Source of the DNA: Ammoniphilus resinae | GTDB taxonomy: Bacteria; Bacillota; Bacilli; Aneurinibacillales; RAOX-1 | Assembly (NCBI RefSeq): GCF_017873965.1 | Contig: NZ_JAGGKT010000001.1 | Location: 1-64,000 of the forward strand | Length of the DNA stretch: 64,000 nucleotides | Direction: 5' to 3' | Shown: positions 27,336 to 35,654 of the stretch, in pieces | Layout: every line of letters begins with the position of its first letter | Position numbering within the stretch: the first letter of the stretch is position 1 | Notes under the pieces: generated by a model | Seen by the model: the letters and a program-made list of their open reading frames with translations, nothing else | Databases searched by the model: none | Told to the model about the DNA's origin: nothing | Position numbers and translations under genes: made by a program

Positions 27336-28033
27336 GGGTTCTAGGAATCGATACCTCCAACCTGGTCATGAGTATAGCTGTTGTGGAGAATAACCGGCTT
27401 CTTGGCGAATACACGACGAATCTAAAGAAAAACCACTCTATTCGACTGATGCCAGCGATTTCCTTGCTTCTAGAAGAATTGGGAATGGGCCCGGAAGAAT
27501 TGCAAGGGGTTGCGGTAGCTGGTGGACCTGGTTCTTATACAGGAATCCGAATTGGCCTGACAACTGCAAAGACAATGGCTTGGTCTTTGGGAATACCACT
27601 AGCTGGGGTATCAAGTTTGGAGGCAATCGCAGCAAATGCCTCTTTTGCCAAGGCATATATCTGCCCGTTGATGGACGCGAGAAGAGGCCAGGTTTATACT
27701 GCTTTGTTTAATGAGGAGAACCGGTTGCAACCAGATCGAATCCGTTTGCTTGATGAATGGTTGGGGGAGTTGCATCCTAAGGGAGAACGTGTTTTGTTTT
27801 TAGGCGATGACGTCAGACTTCATCAGGAAAAGATTGGACAAGTTCTAGGAGATTTGGCCTTATTTGGCCCAGCAGAATGGAATCTGCCGCGTGCATCCTT
27901 TATTGCCCGCAAAGGGGAAAAGCTAATTGAAGAGGGACAGGATGCGGAGATTCATTCCTTTGCTCCCCAATACCTTCAATTGGCCGAGGCAGAGGCCAAA
28001 TGGCTGGCCGAACAAAAAGTTCTTCCGAAGTAA
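27332..28033 (+). CDS. tsaB: tRNA t6A biosynthesis protein TsaB
   Basis: This 233-residue non-catalytic ASKHA partner of TsaD is needed for N6-threonylcarbamoyladenosine synthesis. Motifs are LGIDTSNLVMSIAV at the N-terminus, the GGPGSYTGIRIGL loop near residue 67 and MDARRGQVYTAL. Start and stop overlap tsaE (ATGA). It is the second gene of the operon. Confidence 0.95.
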   Translation: MRVLGIDTSNLVMSIAVVENNRLLGEYTTNLKKNHSIRLMPAISLLLEELGMGPEELQGVAVAGGPGSYTGIRIGLTTAKTMAWSLGIPLAGVSSLEAIAANASFAKAYICPLMDARRGQVYTALFNEENRLQPDRIRLLDEWLGELHPKGERVLFLGDDVRLHQEKIGQVLGDLALFGPAEWNLPRASFIARKGEKLIEEGQDAEIHSFAPQYLQLAEAEAKWLAEQKVLPK

Positions 28034-28052
28034 CAAGAAAGGATTAGGAGCA

Positions 28053-28541
28053 ATGGAGGAAACATACATAATACGGCGGATGAACCTTGATGATCTGCAA
28101 GGGATTTCGCGGATCGAACAGTCTTCTTTTACAGTCCCTTGGTCGTATGAATCCTTTCATAATGAACTAACACAAAACCATTTTGCCTATTACCTGGTAT
28201 TGGAAATTAACGGCGTGTTAGCAGGCTATGGGGGAATGTGGATTATTGTTGATGAAGCACATATTACCAATATCGCGATTTCTCCTGAATATCGCGGGCA
28301 ACGCTGGGGTGAAAAGCTATTGGCTGCAATGCAACTGCATGCCTATCGGCAAGGGGCGAAGGCGATGACGCTAGAAGTTAGGGTGAGCAATACAATCGCT
28401 CAGCGTTTATATCACAAATTTGGCTTTAAAAAAACAGGTATCCGCCCAAACTATTATTCCGATAATGGGGAGGATGCGCTGATTATGTGGGTGAATTTTG
28501 AAGATGAAGCAAACGAGCAGATGGGCACAAATTGCTCATGA
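28053..28541 (+). CDS. rimI: ribosomal protein S18-alanine N-acetyltransferase
   Basis: This 162-residue GNAT enzyme acetylates the N-terminal alanine of ribosomal protein S18. The acetyl-CoA pyrophosphate loop is visible as [12 protein letters not shown] near residue 85, with [19 protein letters not shown] typical of RimI. The start ATG 28053 has TAGGAG upstream. Its 3' end overlaps tsaD by 38 bases in another frame. Confidence 0.93.
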   Translation: MEETYIIRRMNLDDLQGISRIEQSSFTVPWSYESFHNELTQNHFAYYLVLEINGVLAGYGGMWIIVDEAHITNIAISPEYRGQRWGEKLLAAMQLHAYRQGAKAMTLEVRVSNTIAQRLYHKFGFKKTGIRPNYYSDNGEDALIMWVNFEDEANEQMGTNCS

Positions 28542-29574
28542 ACGTTATAAAAAAGATCGAGAGACTGGCAAACCCTGCTATTTGTTAGGGATTGAAACAA
28601 GCTGTGATGAAACATCAGTAGCGATCATCCGCGATGGCAAGGAAATTCTCTCTAACATCATTTCCTCTCAGGTGGATATTCACAAACGGTTTGGCGGGGT
28701 CGTACCAGAGGTAGCTTCGAGAAAGCATGTAGAGGATATCACAATGATCACCCAGCAGGCTCTAGAGGAGGCAAAACTTGGACTTGATGATCTCTCTGGC
28801 GTTGCCGTAACGGCGGGGCCTGGACTGGTAGGCGCGCTGTTAATCGGAGTCTCCGCGGCGAAAACCATCGCTTATGCGAAAGGTCTGCCTTTATTCCCAG
28901 TGCACCATATCGCAGGTCATATTTATGCCAACCGTTTTGTCAAAGAGATGGAATTTCCGCTGCTATGTTTAGTGGTTTCCGGAGGGCATACTGAACTTGT
29001 CTATATGAAGGAGCATGGCTCTTTTGAGATCCTTGGACAGACAAGGGATGATGCAGCAGGAGAAGCCTATGATAAGGTTGCTCGCTCACTTTCCCTGCCA
29101 TATCCGGGTGGACCGCATATTGATCGGTTGGCACACGAGGGGGAAGCTACCATTTCCCTTCCGCGCGCGTGGTTGGAAGCGGGATCCTATGACTTTAGTT
29201 TTAGTGGATTAAAGTCGGCTGTGCTGAATGTTCTTCATAATGCGAAACAGCGGGGAGAAACAATTAAACCGGAGGATTTAGCTGCAAGTTTTCAAGAAGC
29301 GGTGATTGAGGTCCTTGTGGAAAAGGCCTTTCGGGCTGTGGATCAATATGGAGTGAAACAGCTTCTTCTGGCAGGAGGTGTTGCGGCAAATCGCGGGTTG
29401 CGTGAACGATTGACTGCGAGAAGCAAGAAAGAAGGCGTTGATTTAGTGATTCCTCCCCTCTCGCTTTGCACAGATAATGCTGCGATGATTGCGGCTGCTG
29501 GTTACATTCAATATCAAAAAGGGGTATTTGCAGATCTTGATTTAAACGCAAATCCGGGTTTACCATTAAGCTAA
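28504..29574 (+). CDS. tsaD: tRNA threonylcarbamoyltransferase catalytic subunit TsaD
   Basis: This metal-dependent transferase places threonylcarbamoyl on A37 with TsaB and TsaE. It is about 356 residues with [13 protein letters not shown], the iron-binding HHIAGH motif near residue 130, SGGHTEL and [15 protein letters not shown] 28504 is the first ATG and lies inside the end of rimI. A terminator follows the stop, after which comes the DnaA-box cluster. Formerly gcp. Confidence 0.97.
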   Translation: MKQTSRWAQIAHERYKKDRETGKPCYLLGIETSCDETSVAIIRDGKEILSNIISSQVDIHKRFGGVVPEVASRKHVEDITMITQQALEEAKLGLDDLSGVAVTAGPGLVGALLIGVSAAKTIAYAKGLPLFPVHHIAGHIYANRFVKEMEFPLLCLVVSGGHTELVYMKEHGSFEILGQTRDDAAGEAYDKVARSLSLPYPGGPHIDRLAHEGEATISLPRAWLEAGSYDFSFSGLKSAVLNVLHNAKQRGETIKPEDLAASFQEAVIEVLVEKAFRAVDQYGVKQLLLAGGVAANRGLRERLTARSKKEGVDLVIPPLSLCTDNAAMIAAAGYIQYQKGVFADLDLNANPGLPLS

Positions 29575-29577
29575 AAC

Positions 29578-29609
29578 GGCAACTATGTGAATAGTTGCTT
29601 TTTTTTTTT
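29578..29609 (+). terminator. terminator of the tsaE-tsaD operon
   Basis: GCAACTAT and ATAGTTGC form a perfect 8-bp stem with a GTGA tetraloop, followed by eleven Ts. Confidence 0.96.
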
Positions 29610-29637
29610 GCCTGTTGAAAAGTTATGTTCATTAATT

Positions 29638-29843
29638 TGTGGATAATGTGAATAACCTTGTGAATAAGAGTTTTGTCGGGATTTTGTCGAATGTGCAAAA
29701 GTGAGCAAGTTTGTGTTAAAAAATTTGTCGAATATGTGGAAAAACTGCCTAATCCTTTATAAATAGGGTAAATAGGCTGTGCATAAGTGTGTGGGTAATG
29801 TGGAAAAGGGGGTATTTTTCTGGTTAAGATTGTTTTATCCACA
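29638..29843. promoter_or_regulatory. DnaA-box cluster with interspersed Spo0A-type boxes
   Basis: Eight nonamers equal or close to the DnaA box TTATCCACA lie in 206 bases. On the minus strand they are 29638-29646 (perfect), 29647-29655, 29659-29667, 29735-29743, 29778-29786, 29790-29798 and 29799-29807; on the plus strand 29835-29843 (perfect). TGTCGAA, the Spo0A box core, occurs at 29685-29691 and 29726-29732, with a near copy at 29674-29680. No dnaA or dnaN gene is adjacent, so this is not oriC itself; it resembles the chromosomal DnaA-binding clusters known in B. subtilis. Confidence 0.75.
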
Positions 29844-32006
29844 GTTCTTTTCAGTTTATGGATGATGTTTTTTCCCCATTCCATCTCCGTTGAAGCTGAA
29901 AACGAAAAGAAAGTGTTGATTGTTCTTGCCAACCAAGTTTCACTGGACGACCTGCGGCAGATGCAATCCCTCCATTTGGGGGAGTGGATTGAAAGAGGTT
30001 TGCTCGCGGCCATGAATATTAAAACGGCGGGTTCCATGACAGATATCAACAACCTGGTTACATTGGGGAGCGGAACGCGGGCGGTTGGTTCAGAAAAAGC
30101 ATTAGCTTCCTACTCTGGGGAAGAAGATGTGGATGGACTTCTAGCCTTTCAACTTTATCAACAGGTAACAGGGTATCAGGGAACTGCGGAGGGGATTTAT
30201 GTACCCGGGATCCCCTATTTGATTCGTGGTAATGAGAATCAACCCTACCCGATTATTCCCGGTCTTTTGGGAAGAGAGTTGCACAAAAACGGATTGAAAA
30301 CAGCAGTCCTCGGCAACTCTGACAAGGGAATGGAGGACTGGACAAGATTTGCTCCATTATTTGTCATGGATGAGAAGGGGAAAGTTGATTACGGTGATGT
30401 TTCCAAAGCGACTTTGCGCATAAGTATCGATTCGCCCTATAGCGTACAAACTGATCAGCAAATGATGCTGGAGCAAACCATGCTGCTCAAAGAGAAGGCA
30501 GATGTCATCGTACTGGAGCTTGGGGATCTCTATCGATTGTATTCAATGAAGCCGGCAATTTTAGAAGAGCATTTTGCCGATACGAAAACAGAGGTATTGC
30601 AAAGAATCAACGAATTAATGACGAGCGTAGTAGACGAGCAAAAAGAGGGGGAGCTGATCCTTTTTGTTTCCCCAATGGTGAACGAAGATGCTGCAAATGA
30701 GAAATCATTAATGGCGCCTTTGCTGCTCATAACCCCGGAGCAACAACAGGGGGTCTTGACCAGCACGACGACAAGGCAGGTGGGGATTGTTGGCAATGTG
30801 GATGTAGCCCCAACCGTTCTAGCCTGGCTTGGACTCCCAAGTCCACCAGAAATGATGGGACGCCCCATCATAAGTGCTGCTGAGAAAGCTTCCTTTTGGA
30901 ATGAATGGGAACGGATTAAGCATATCTACGCGACACGTTCCCAGGTCCTGTACGGATATATCTCCTATCAGGTAGCGGTACTGATTTTTGCTACAGCCCT
31001 ATGGCTGTTTGCCAAACCGCAATCGATGCTGTATCAATTTGCCAATCAGGGGACGCGTTTTCTTTTATTAGTGTTGACGCTGACCCCTTTTATACTATTA
31101 ATTTTGCCGTGGTTCTCCACAATCCAGAATGTCAATTTGACAATCCTCTTTCTATGGGTTCTAGGAACGGCGATTTCTGCGGCATTCATTCGCTTGCCTT
31201 TTGCCTGGGTATTTCTTTTGATCAGTCTGGTGAACTGGGTGCCGATTTTGGTCGATGGAATCTTCTTGCAGTCGATGCTGATGAAGCGGTCCTATCTTGG
31301 CTATGACCCCATTATCGGGGCTAGGTATTATGGAATCGGCAACGAATACATGGGCGTTGTGATTGGCAGTTCGATTCTCAGCTTAGCGATGCTGTTGGAA
31401 ATTACGAAAAGAAAACTGAATCTCTTAAAAGGTTTATCAGTAACCGTATTTGGTTTATATCTCATCTTCTTTGCTTTGCCAAAGTGGGGAACGAACGCCG
31501 GGGGTGCCCTAACAGCGATCACGGCCTACTGTACCTCGTTTTTCCGGCTATTTGACATCCAACTGAACCGAAAATATGTCTTTTGGGGCGGACTTGCCAT
31601 AGTCATTTCCTTTGTCACGTTATTTGCTGTCAATTTGGTAGGGGATGATCAGAGCAAATCGCATATCGGAAGGGCAATGAGCAAACTATTTTCCGGAGAC
31701 TTTCAAGAGATATCCTATATTATCAAGCGGAAGTTGGAAATGAACGTCAAACTCATCCAGGTGTCTTCCTGGAGCAAGGTGTTTATAACCTCTTTGTTAG
31801 TGCTTGGGGTTTTATGTTACCGTCCCGCTGGAGTCTTTGGCCATCTGTCGGAGAGGTATCCTTATGCGGTGAGAGGTTTTTTTGGGATTATTGTAGGGGC
31901 CTTCACTGCGCTTGCTGTGAATGATTCCGGCATTGTTGCTGCCGCGACAACGATCGTGTTTATGGTGGTTCCGTTACTTTACTTGGGATTGCAGGAGAAA
32001 GCATGA
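29820..32006 (+). CDS. alkaline-phosphatase-superfamily-like membrane protein
   Basis: The product is about 728 residues. An exported N-terminal half (about residues 30-370) looks like an alkaline phosphatase/phosphoglycerate-mutase-type fold (MTDINNLVTLGSGTRAVG, GNVDVAPTVLAWLGLP near the end). It is followed by about eight transmembrane helices (residues 375-725) with the conserved loop DPIIGARYYGIGNEYMG. The first ATG (29862) leaves a broken signal peptide. The frame reads upstream to a CTG at 29820 that completes a convincing one (VKIVLSTVLFSLWMMFF) and has AAAGGGGG 8 bases before it. The gene is inserted between tsaD and ydiF and may act in cell-envelope glycan or lipid metabolism. Confidence 0.75.
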   Translation: MVKIVLSTVLFSLWMMFFPHSISVEAENEKKVLIVLANQVSLDDLRQMQSLHLGEWIERGLLAAMNIKTAGSMTDINNLVTLGSGTRAVGSEKALASYSGEEDVDGLLAFQLYQQVTGYQGTAEGIYVPGIPYLIRGNENQPYPIIPGLLGRELHKNGLKTAVLGNSDKGMEDWTRFAPLFVMDEKGKVDYGDVSKATLRISIDSPYSVQTDQQMMLEQTMLLKEKADVIVLELGDLYRLYSMKPAILEEHFADTKTEVLQRINELMTSVVDEQKEGELILFVSPMVNEDAANEKSLMAPLLLITPEQQQGVLTSTTTRQVGIVGNVDVAPTVLAWLGLPSPPEMMGRPIISAAEKASFWNEWERIKHIYATRSQVLYGYISYQVAVLIFATALWLFAKPQSMLYQFANQGTRFLLLVLTLTPFILLILPWFSTIQNVNLTILFLWVLGTAISAAFIRLPFAWVFLLISLVNWVPILVDGIFLQSMLMKRSYLGYDPIIGARYYGIGNEYMGVVIGSSILSLAMLLEITKRKLNLLKGLSVTVFGLYLIFFALPKWGTNAGGALTAITAYCTSFFRLFDIQLNRKYVFWGGLAIVISFVTLFAVNLVGDDQSKSHIGRAMSKLFSGDFQEISYIIKRKLEMNVKLIQVSSWSKVFITSLLVLGVLCYRPAGVFGHLSERYPYAVRGFFGIIVGAFTALAVNDSGIVAAATTIVFMVVPLLYLGLQEKA

Positions 32007-32048
32007 GGGGGTAAGAGATTGCCTGAAAGAATTCCGGTTGTCGATCCG

Positions 32049-32254
32049 CCGGTGATGACCATTTTCGCGATTTCCGAGAAGGATTTTGGTCATCATCGCC
32101 CGGATGAAGACCGTTTTCACGATTTCCGAGGAGCATTTTGGTCATCATCACCCGGATGATGACTGTTTTCACAAATTCCAAGAAGGATTTTGGTCATCAT
32201 CCACCGGACGATGACCGTTTTCACAAATTCCGAGGAGCATTTTGGTCATCATCC
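32049..32254. repeat. four tandem 51-52 bp palindromic repeats
   Basis: Units begin at 32049, 32100, 32152 and 32204. Each has the arms GATGATGACC and GGTCATCATC (variants in the left arm) about 27 bases apart with TTTTCACAAATTCCGAG between them. Units 1 and 3 share AGAAGGATTTTGG while units 2 and 4 share AGGAGCATTTTGG, so the array may have grown by duplication of a dimer. There are no unique spacers. Open frames through it are repeats without coding character. Confidence 0.9.
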
Positions 32255-32313
32255 CCGATAATTTACGCGCAAGGGTAGGGATATGAATGAATAATATAGT
32301 CAATCCACCCCAT

Positions 32314-32347
32314 AAACAAGGATTCACCACTTGACAAGTTGAATCCA
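32314..32347 (-). terminator. probable terminator after ydiF
   Basis: On the minus strand GGATTCA pairs with TGAATCC, with further ACTT/AAGT pairing inside, followed by TTGTTTATGG. The T-run is short. Confidence 0.55.
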
Positions 32348-32367
32348 TACACAGAAACTTCATTACC

Positions 32368-34299
32368 CTAAGGGGTCTCTTCCTGCACCTGCTCCCATTC
32401 CTCGAGCAGTGCTTCCAACTCCTCATTCTTTTTCGTCAGCTGATCAGTCAGCTCGACGGCCTTCAACGGTTCCTCGAAGATCTCGGGCTGACAGAGCTGT
32501 TCCTCAAGTGAAGCAATCTCCGCTTCGATGACCTCGATTTTCCCTTCCAGCTCTTCAATTTTCCGTTGCCGTTGGCGCTCCCGTCTTTGCTGTTCCTTGT
32601 CTTGAAGATAATTTTCCTTATCGGTAGGTCGGCGTTCGTCCTGAGTCGAGATGGTCTCCTTCGATGCTACGGAGTTAAGGGCCAGCTCCTCTTGCTCCAT
32701 TTTCTTCTCTCGAAAGTAGTTATAATCACCGAGGTAGCTTTCGCAGCCATTTGGTCCTAATTCGATGACGCGTGTCGCCATTTTGTTCAAAAAGTATCGA
32801 TCGTGCGAAACAAACAAGATCGTGCCAGGATAATCATATAGTGCATTTTCCAGCACTTCCTTGCTGAAGATATCCAGATGGTTTGTGGGCTCGTCAAGGA
32901 TTAAGAAATTGGCGTTTTGCAGCATCAGTTTGGCCAAGCTTACCCGAGCTTTTTCCCCACCGCTTAAAGTAGAGATTTTCTTCAAAACATCGTCCCCGCT
33001 AAAGAGAAAATTGCCAAGAACGGTCCGCACATCCTGCTCCAACATCTGCGGGTATTCATCCCATAGCTCATGAAGGACCTGAACTTGCGGGTGCAACCGA
33101 GTTTGTTCCTGATCATAATAACCAATCGCTACATTGCTGCCTAATGTGATCGTACCAGCGAGCGGTGGCAATTGGCCGATAATGGTCTTCAGCAAGCTTG
33201 ATTTTCCAATTCCGTTTGGTCCGAGCAGAGCTACTCTTTCTCCCCGTTCCAGTTGAAAGGAAATCCCGGAGGATAAAACATGGTCACCATAGCCGACAGT
33301 CAGATCTTTCACTTTTAAAACTTCATTTCCACTGGTCCGGTCAACATCGAAAGAAAAGGAGACTTTTCTATCAGCAGTGACAGGCCGCTCAACTCGAGAA
33401 ATTTTATCTAGCATTTTTCGGCGGCTTTGCGCCCTCTTCGTCGTCGATGCTCGGGCAATATTACGAGCGATGAAATCCTCCAGCTTAGAAATCTCTTTTT
33501 CCTGCTTTTCATAGGTGGCTAGCTGGCGTTCAATATCTTCCGCTTTTAAATCGAGATAATTGGAATAGTTGCCAACATAGCGTTTGCACTGTGTCCGCTC
33601 AATTTCATAAATGACTGTGACAAGGGCATCTAAAAAGAAGCGGTCGTGGGAAACGACAAGGATCGCGCCTGGATACCCGTTTAGATATTTTTCCAACCAG
33701 GTCAGCGTCTCAATATCCAAATAATTTGTCGGCTCATCCAAAACTAGAATATCCGGATTCGTTAGCAGCAATTTACATAAAGCAAGGCGGGTTTTTTGTC
33801 CGCCGCTCAACGAAGAAATCGGCTTTTGATAGTCATCTTCATAGAACCTCATCCCGTGCAGGACGTTTCGAATGTTGGCCTCGTATTGAAAACCGCCTTT
33901 ATCCTTAAAGTCTTCTGAGAGAATGGAATATTGCTCTAATAACTGTTCGTGCTGCTTCTCTGACATCGGTTCGCCCATTTGCTGTTCGAGCAGACGAAGT
34001 TGTTTTTCCTGTGCCCGAAGGTCGTCAAATACTGTGATCATTTCATCCCAGATGATATTCTCCGATTGAAGTCCGCTATTCTGCGCCAGATATCCGACCT
34101 GGACTTGCTTTCCTTTGCGAATTTCACCAGAATCAGGAAACATTTGCCCTGTTAATATTTTTAGAAAGGTTGATTTTCCAACACCGTTTACCCCAACTAA
34201 ACCGATGCGTTCTCCGGACTGAATTTGCAAATTGATTCCAGATAGAATCGGTTCAGCGGCAAAGGATTTGGAAATATCGACCGCTTGTAATAAAATCAT
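32368..34299 (-). CDS. ydiF: ABC-F family ATPase, YdiF type
   Basis: This 643-residue cytosolic protein has two ABC ATPase domains and no membrane segment. Domain 1 carries GVNGVGKST and LSGGQ with LDEPTNYLD; domain 2 carries GPNGIGKSS, LSGGEKARVSLA and LDEPTNHLD. The linker (about 235-310) is the charged ribosome-contacting arm, and the C-terminal 100 residues form a coiled coil. ABC-F proteins act on stalled or antibiotic-bound ribosomes. ATG 34299 has GAGGTG upstream (a GTG at 34308 is also in frame). As in B. subtilis it lies near tsaD but is transcribed toward it. Confidence 0.94.
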   Translation of the reverse strand: MILLQAVDISKSFAAEPILSGINLQIQSGERIGLVGVNGVGKSTFLKILTGQMFPDSGEIRKGKQVQVGYLAQNSGLQSENIIWDEMITVFDDLRAQEKQLRLLEQQMGEPMSEKQHEQLLEQYSILSEDFKDKGGFQYEANIRNVLHGMRFYEDDYQKPISSLSGGQKTRLALCKLLLTNPDILVLDEPTNYLDIETLTWLEKYLNGYPGAILVVSHDRFFLDALVTVIYEIERTQCKRYVGNYSNYLDLKAEDIERQLATYEKQEKEISKLEDFIARNIARASTTKRAQSRRKMLDKISRVERPVTADRKVSFSFDVDRTSGNEVLKVKDLTVGYGDHVLSSGISFQLERGERVALLGPNGIGKSSLLKTIIGQLPPLAGTITLGSNVAIGYYDQEQTRLHPQVQVLHELWDEYPQMLEQDVRTVLGNFLFSGDDVLKKISTLSGGEKARVSLAKLMLQNANFLILDEPTNHLDIFSKEVLENALYDYPGTILFVSHDRYFLNKMATRVIELGPNGCESYLGDYNYFREKKMEQEELALNSVASKETISTQDERRPTDKENYLQDKEQQRRERQRQRKIEELEGKIEVIEAEIASLEEQLCQPEIFEEPLKAVELTDQLTKKNEELEALLEEWEQVQEETP

Positions 34300-34367
34300 G
34301 GTGGTCACCTCATATTGAAATACCCATATAGTTTACCATATCCGGGTGCCTGTTTTGAAATTATTAA

Positions 34368-34488
34368 GGGGTCAGACCTCGGGTGAAATTTGTCGAATAT
34401 AAAAAAGAAGTCAATCTTAGAACTTTTCGAATGGCTGGCGTTTATTTCATCAGGTGAATTCAACAAATTTCGCCTTAGGTCTGACTCC
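34368..34488. repeat. 121-bp inverted-repeat element
   Basis: The left arm begins GGGGTCAGACCTCGGGTG and continues AAATTTGTCGAA. The right arm at 34459-34488 is its near-perfect reverse complement (TTCAACAAATTTCGCC then TTAGGTCTGACTCC). About 60 bases of unique sequence lie between. It fills the gap between divergent ydiF and the folate gene and looks like a small non-autonomous interspersed element; a degraded relative is at 51418. Confidence 0.8.
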
Positions 34489-34506
34489 GTATCGAGAGGG
34501 AGAGCG

Positions 34507-35070
34507 ATGGATAAAAAACATATACGCAAAGAAATGACAGCGAAGCGAAACAATTTAAATCCCGCAGAGAGGGCGGAAAAGTCCCGTTTGATTCGGCACC
34601 ATTTGCTCACCTTCGAACCCTTTCAAAAGGCCCAAGTTATTTTTACCTTCATTCCATTTGGCAGTGAGGTCGATCTAAGTCCACTCATCCAGGAATCAGG
34701 GAAAAAATGGCTGGTACCCAAAACGATGGTGGAACAAAAAAGAATGGATACCTATCTATTTCCAGGATGGGACGCGCTTACCGTGGGTGTCTATGGGATT
34801 CGTGAACCGGATCCGGCCACGGCCGTTCCCGTCGATCCAAAAGAGATTGAACTGGTACTGGTGCCAGGTCTTGCATTCGATCCAAAAGGGGGAAGACTAG
34901 GGTATGGGGGTGGATATTACGACCGATTTCTAGCCCAACTTTCTAAAGTTCCCCTGTTGGCAGGAATTTGCTTTTCCGAACAGATAGTTCCAAACCTGCC
35001 AATAGAAGCGCATGATATTCGGATGGATTATCTAATTTCTGATAAAGGGATCATTGTCATTTCAAATTAG
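34507..35070 (+). CDS. 5-formyltetrahydrofolate cyclo-ligase
   Basis: This 187-residue cytosolic enzyme (MTHFS, YqgN type) converts 5-formyltetrahydrofolate to 5,10-methenyltetrahydrofolate using ATP. The family signature GGRLGYGGGYYDRFL lies near residue 128, and the N-terminal KKHIRKEM basic segment is typical. ATG 34507 follows GAGAGGGAG; an upstream in-frame extension runs back through the inverted-repeat element and is not coding. In B. subtilis this gene is elsewhere, so its position here is a local difference. Confidence 0.94.
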   Translation: MDKKHIRKEMTAKRNNLNPAERAEKSRLIRHHLLTFEPFQKAQVIFTFIPFGSEVDLSPLIQESGKKWLVPKTMVEQKRMDTYLFPGWDALTVGVYGIREPDPATAVPVDPKEIELVLVPGLAFDPKGGRLGYGGGYYDRFLAQLSKVPLLAGICFSEQIVPNLPIEAHDIRMDYLISDKGIIVISN

Positions 35071-35082
35071 TAGAGAAATTCT

Positions 35083-35100
35083 TTGTGAAATCATGTACAA
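35083..35100 (+). promoter_or_regulatory. candidate Rex operator overlapping a -10 box
   Basis: TTGTGA, six bases, GTACAA matches the Rex consensus TTGTGA-N6-TCACAA except for two bases. It overlaps TACAAT (35096-35101), a possible -10 box for the moaB-rex-tatC operon. Binding would allow Rex autoregulation by NADH. Confidence 0.45.
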
Positions 35101-35138
35101 TTAATGATGGTGTTTTATTTCTTTTGGAGGGGATCATC

Positions 35139-35654
35139 TTGTCACACTACAAAATTGCAGTAATTACTTCGAGCAACTCCATTTTTCGTGGAGAACGGCA
35201 TAATGATAGCTTAGAAAAACTTATGGAATTGCTAAAAAGGGACCTGGATAGTGAAGTAAGCATCCAACGGGTTGTCCCAGATCATATTGAATCGATCAAA
35301 GAGGCGATGATTGAGTCGATCGATAGAGAAAGAGTTGATCTGCTGATCAGCGTAGGTGGTACTGGGTTAAGTCCAGAGGATGTTACCCCTGAAGCGACAG
35401 AATTGGTGATTGACCGACAAGTTCCAGGATTTGCTGAAGAAATGAGAAGGGCTTCCTTGAAAAATTCCCGCCGTGCCATGTTAACTCGTGCTGTGGTTGG
35501 AACACGGGGAAATACACTTGTCATTAACTTTCCAGGAAATCCAAAAGGAGTCGAGGAATGCTTTACCGCAATCTCTGACCAAATTCCCCATGCATTGAAC
35601 ATTATTCAAGGAAAGGTTGGAGAGGGATCAATTACAAGGGAGGAAACATGGTGA
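35139..35654 (+). CDS. moaB: MoaB/MogA family molybdenum cofactor protein
   Basis: This 171-residue cytosolic protein has the molybdopterin-binding fold. The motif SVGGTGLSPEDVTPEAT (about residues 70-86) and the GTRGNTLVINFPGNPKG segment near the C-terminus are characteristic. MoaB/MogA proteins adenylylate molybdopterin before metal insertion. I use TTG 35139, 7 bases after GGAGGGG, rather than the unsupported upstream ATG at 35085. It overlaps the next gene by 7 bases and probably starts a four-gene operon with rex and tatC. Confidence 0.92.
   Translation: MSHYKIAVITSSNSIFRGERHNDSLEKLMELLKRDLDSEVSIQRVVPDHIESIKEAMIESIDRERVDLLISVGGTGLSPEDVTPEATELVIDRQVPGFAEEMRRASLKNSRRAMLTRAVVGTRGNTLVINFPGNPKGVEECFTAISDQIPHALNIIQGKVGEGSITREETW

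Noticed and set aside
29638-29843. Chromosomal replication origin (oriC)
   Set aside because: No dnaA, dnaN, rpmH or gidA genes are nearby and no clear AT-rich unwinding region with trio motifs was seen; a secondary DnaA-binding cluster is more likely.
32049-32254. CRISPR array
   Set aside because: Units follow each other with no unique spacers, each unit is itself palindromic over its whole length, and no cas genes are nearby.
31960-32426. Leftward ORFs of 73 and 85 codons across the tandem repeats
   Set aside because: They are translations of the repeated units and of the ydiF 3' end in another frame, with no ribosome sites.
34390-34506. N-terminal extension of the formyltetrahydrofolate cyclo-ligase
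   Set aside because: The extension is a translation of the inverted-repeat element; the ATG at 34507 has a proper ribosome site and gives the family length.
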